A DNA stretch of 64,000 bases from Tubiluchus corallicola (taxonomy: Eukaryota > Priapulida > Priapulimorpha > Priapulimorphida > Tubiluchidae). Positions 60,661 through 64,000 of this stretch are shown piece after piece; within the stretch, counting starts at the first letter, position 1; every line of letters begins with the position of its first letter. Below the pieces are notes generated by a model, which saw nothing but the letters and a program-made list of their open reading frames with translations, was not told the DNA's origin and searched no databases. A program made the position numbers and the translations under genes. The stretch spans positions 315,126 through 379,125 of the forward strand of contig JAQGDQ010000069.1 of NCBI GenBank assembly GCA_030141605.1. Direction: 5' to 3'.

Positions 60661-61059
60661 TAATTAAAATACAGGTCAACCAGTGTAGGTTAATAAACAT
60701 ACAATAACGACGACAACTGCAGTGATGTTGCCTGTTTTACCCATCTGTGGCAAGGATATATTTCCACTACTACAGAGCGAAAGACCTAGAAATGGTGACA
60801 AATGTGGCGGAACAGAAACTGCAGAACAACACTACTCATATTGTATGTCAACAGATAGTGATAATAAGTACCAGTAAACCAAGTGAAATTGATTTCACTC
60901 ACGTCTTGTAAATCACTTGGAAGCTTACAATGGAAGTGAAGAAAAAATTGCTTGTGCAACTGGGACTTGATTCCATAACTCAGTCTTAATTGCTAGAGAG
61001 TAATCACAGGTGTAGCTATTAAGACTATGTTTACCAGACTGTTTTAAAACTGCAACTGT

Positions 61060-61400
61060 TTTGTAACATGAATAATTTAGCACTTATTTATAAAGCTGTT
61101 TATTTGCCAGTTCAGCTCCACGTGAATGGAATAAACTTCCGTTTAGCTTGCGTACTACTACCGATTTTGGCCGTTTTAAAATGAGCCTTTAAACCTTTTT
61201 ACTATAACGTTTAATTAATGTGGGACTTAAAGCTTATTTTTACTATATCGTTTATTCACTTGTCTTGTGAATTTTTTACTGTATACTTATATATCTTTAT
61301 TGCAGCCACTCTTGTTGTACACTTGTTTTGTAGCAAACCTAATGACAATAATTGCCGATTTATGCGCTTTACACATAAATTATCATTATCATTATATCAC
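61060..61400 (+). mobile_element. 3' remnant of a LINE (CR1/L2 type)
   Basis: 61115-61192 translates to APREWNKLPFSLRTTTDFGR and then FKMSL-stop, the characteristic C-terminal end of CR1/L2-group reverse-transcriptase proteins. Upstream the frame is broken by stops. An (ATTATC)-like tail lies at about 61378-61398. It is a short dead fragment in the ELK 5' region, of a family different from the element in NUP98 intron 1, judging by its tail. Confidence 0.6.
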
Positions 61401-62584
61401 TATTTAGCAATTTTTACAACAAAGTGTTTCGTGTACATTGAAAACACATCTTCCAAGATTCCAAATGTTTACATAAAGACAATGAATCATGGTTTTTTGT
61501 ATCAAAGGGTAAAAAGCGTTTAAAACTCCGATTTTCGCAACATTTCTATATCAGATCTACTAGTCTACAAATATATATGCGCTTACTTGGTTTTGCAGCA
61601 ATATACTACTAGAACTTAGCTTCTGACATCTAACATCTGACATTTGCAAGTGATAGTAAATTACAAACTACCCAACAAACAAAATAATAATTCATCTCTT
61701 TATCTCTCGCGTAAATTCTACCGTCTGCAGTTGCTTTCCCACGTCTGTTACACAAATTTCAACACATTCCTAACAAAAGCACACAAAAACGCACATAAAC
61801 ACAATTACACTCACGTTATAAAACTGTTGTATCTCGTACACAAGAGAGCTGTCTATGCTATTTACATTTTAAACTCATATAATCTCATGCACGCACTTCC
61901 GGGTGCAAGCGTTATATTATAAAGAGCAGTCGTTTGGTAAGACGGCTACAGGGTCAATGGGACTGCCGCTGGTGTTATAGTTTTGGTACATTGTGCAATA
62001 TAACAGATAAGAAACCATAATACAGTACCGCCAATCGCAAACTGTTTAATATCAAACGGATAAATACGAAATGGCAAATAAAATAAACAAGCGTAGAGTA
62101 ATTCTATGTCAAGAGCTCAAGACGAGGGCACGTTTGAGTATTTGAAAAGATTCACACTTGAGATAGACAGACAGACAGATAAATCAGACCTATATATTTA
62201 TAGGGTAAAGTGGGAAAATTTTAATAATACATGCTGATATAGATGCGTAAAGGTAAGTCATACCTATACGCATAGGTATACTTCTGACAAGCAGAGCAGA
62301 AATAACACTGTAGGTTTAATTAAATAATATTTACTCTCATTTGTGATTAATATAGAGGGCCATTAGATTTTTATGATACATTATAAAATGTTAAAAAGTT
62401 TTTGCATCAAAGTAATTCAATGCAAAAACGCATCAGCAATAAAAACATGTTGCAGTGAACTTCTAAATGCATTCAAGATAAGAGACATACCAAGGTACAT
62501 GCACTCATCCAGGTATGTAAATTTATAAAACATAAAACGACATAAAATAAGTAAACGAACGAACAGGCAAAGTAGTACTTGCAG
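61401..62584. other. Gene-free interval on the 5' side of ELK
   Basis: AT-rich sequence without recognisable exon, RNA gene or repeat structure. The short frame near 61644-61922 has no family resemblance. It could be intron of the ELK 5' UTR or intergenic. Confidence 0.4.
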
Positions 62585-62691
62585 CACCAATAGTGGTAGA
62601 AGTAATAGTAGTGGTAGTGGCAGTGATGGTGGCAGGGGTGGAAGCAACGACAGAAGCAGGAATAGTAGTTGCAGCAGCAGCAGCAGTAATA

Positions 62692-62755
<64 letters not shown>

Positions 62756-62825
62756 TGGTGGTGGTGGTGGCGGCAGCAGCAGCAGTAGTAATAGTGGTAG
62801 TAGTAATGGTAGTGGTAGCAGCAGC

Positions 62826-62890
<65 letters not shown>

Positions 62891-63131
62891 AAGTAGTAGT
62901 AGTAGTAGCAGCAGCAGCAATAAAAGCAGTAGCAGCAGCAGTAGTAGTAATAGTGGTAGTAATGGCAGCAGCAGCAGCAGCAGTGGCAAGAGCAGCAGCA
63001 GCAGCAGTAAAAGCAGTAGCAGTAGTAGCAGCAGCAGTAAAAGCAGTAGTAGTAGCAGCAGCAGTAATAGTGGTAGTAGTAGCAGCAGCAGCATTAGAAA
63101 CAGTAGTAGCAGCAAGAGCAGCAGCAGCACG
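62585..63131. repeat. Compound trinucleotide array (GTA/GCA)n
   Basis: About 550 bp made almost wholly of GTA, GCA, GTG and related triplets in one register, with uninterrupted stretches of more than 20 GTA. Poly-Val/Ala and poly-Leu frames on the two strands are by-products of the repeat, not genes. Confidence 0.95.
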
Positions 63132-64000
63132 TAATTAATTTGCTGAATAAGCAAATGTGCAATGCAAAGGACAAAACATGCAATGGATAACCGTCCGTCA
63201 CAGACAGTTTCAAAAGAATTAGAAAATAAAAATGTTACGTTAATTTATCTAGAGTCATTGCTCAAATGAAATCAGAAGAAGCAAATACATGTAGTCAGTT
63301 TAAACGTCCCACCACGTGGCTTGAGCTTGCCGTCTGTGACGTCTGGTTCTTATTACGTTTCATTGTTTGTTATGAATAAGGATTATTGTAAATAGGCCCA
63401 CCGCTGCCACTACAAGCACAGCTGAATCACACGCTTAAAAGCTACACCAAAGAAAGTTTGAGACCCTGGGAATATTGCATATTATTGATGTCACGTGCTG
63501 CACTCTGGCGGCTGGAGTTGAGGCAATCGCGACAAACAAAGATGTCAAAAGGGAAACGCGCAGGAACAGATGTTGGAAATGTGAGCTGACCATTAGACGC
63601 GAGCGCGACCCCTGGCAGGGAGGAAGTAAGTTGTTGAGCGTAATCCGGGATGAGACTCGTGAGCGTCCTAGTGTCTGGTTACAGAAAGATGTCAAAGAAT
63701 AAAAAATACATGATTCATTGTTAAAAACGCAGAATATAAACCCATGTCTATGAACAAATCGTAACTAACCAAGAGGTACAAAACACTGGATGAGTAAACC
63801 CTTTAATTTTTGGACACTAAGAGCCAGAAACTTGATTCTTAAATTAAACTAGCACTAGCTTGAAAAACCGAATATAGAATATCACAGTATTTAAAGCACA
63901 AGTGGAACCATCTACTAAAATATTATCAAGCCAACAGAAGTTAGTGGATCTTACGTTGAAAGATGTTAATAATGAATAGCTACATTAGCTTAACCAAGAG
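63132..64000. other. Right flank
   Basis: No gene could be established. The part around 63300-63700 is richer in G, C and CpG and holds two CACGTG words (near 63314 and 63492), so it could contain the ELK promoter or 5' UTR exon, but no exon boundary could be fixed. Confidence 0.35.

Noticed and set aside
62417-63154. Long poly-Leu frame (- strand) and poly-Val/Ala frame (+ strand)
   Set aside because: Both are translations of the trinucleotide array; there is no start context, complexity or splice structure.

Overview
The window is nuclear DNA of an invertebrate animal. It holds spliced genes with GT-AG introns, AT-rich non-coding sequence, microsatellites and many degenerate transposons. 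Four animal gene families are recognisable, and their combination (a TFE-family bHLH-zipper factor, testin, an ELK-type ETS factor and the NUP98-NUP96 precursor) is metazoan. I cannot place the species more finely from sequence alone. No bacterial, viral or CRISPR features are present.

Layout. (1) 1-3290: no gene recognised; AT-rich with two hairpin-forming repeats. (2) 3290-22.2 kb: a MITF/TFEB-type gene on the + strand, 8 coding exons (3611-19283, 563 aa), with a GC-richer promoter carrying two CACGTG boxes and a 7.8 kb second intron full of repeats. (3) 22.35-34.5 kb: the NUP98-NUP96 precursor gene on the - strand, 3 coding exons (34486 to 22644, 1880 aa). Its first intron contains a non-LTR retrotransposon in the opposite orientation. 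(4) 34.5-37.4 kb: a head-to-head intergenic region with a 193-bp fold-back and a hAT-like inverted-repeat element. (5) 37.4-51.5 kb: testin (PET + three LIM domains) on the + strand. Two mutually exclusive first exons predict a canonical 399-aa protein and a 695-aa form with a 317-residue, very basic N-terminal extension. (6) 51.5-59.4 kb: long untranslated/intergenic sequence between convergent genes. (7) 59.4-60.6 kb: an ELK-type ETS factor on the - strand, 408 aa, with its whole coding region in one exon. (8) 60.6-64 kb: ELK 5' side, a LINE 3' fragment and a 0.55-kb trinucleotide array.

The genes alternate in strand (+ - + -), giving two tail-to-tail pairs (MITF/NUP98 and testin/ELK) and one head-to-head pair (NUP98/testin). 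Base composition supports this: the T-rich/A-rich bias flips near 22.2-22.4 kb and near 55.7 kb. The four products do not form one pathway: lysosome/nutrient-linked transcription, nuclear pore, actin/adhesion and MAPK-responsive transcription. I see no new multi-gene system. The most interesting signals are the alternative testin N-terminus, the paired E-boxes before the TFE-family gene, and several repeat families, one of which has copies in two of the genes.
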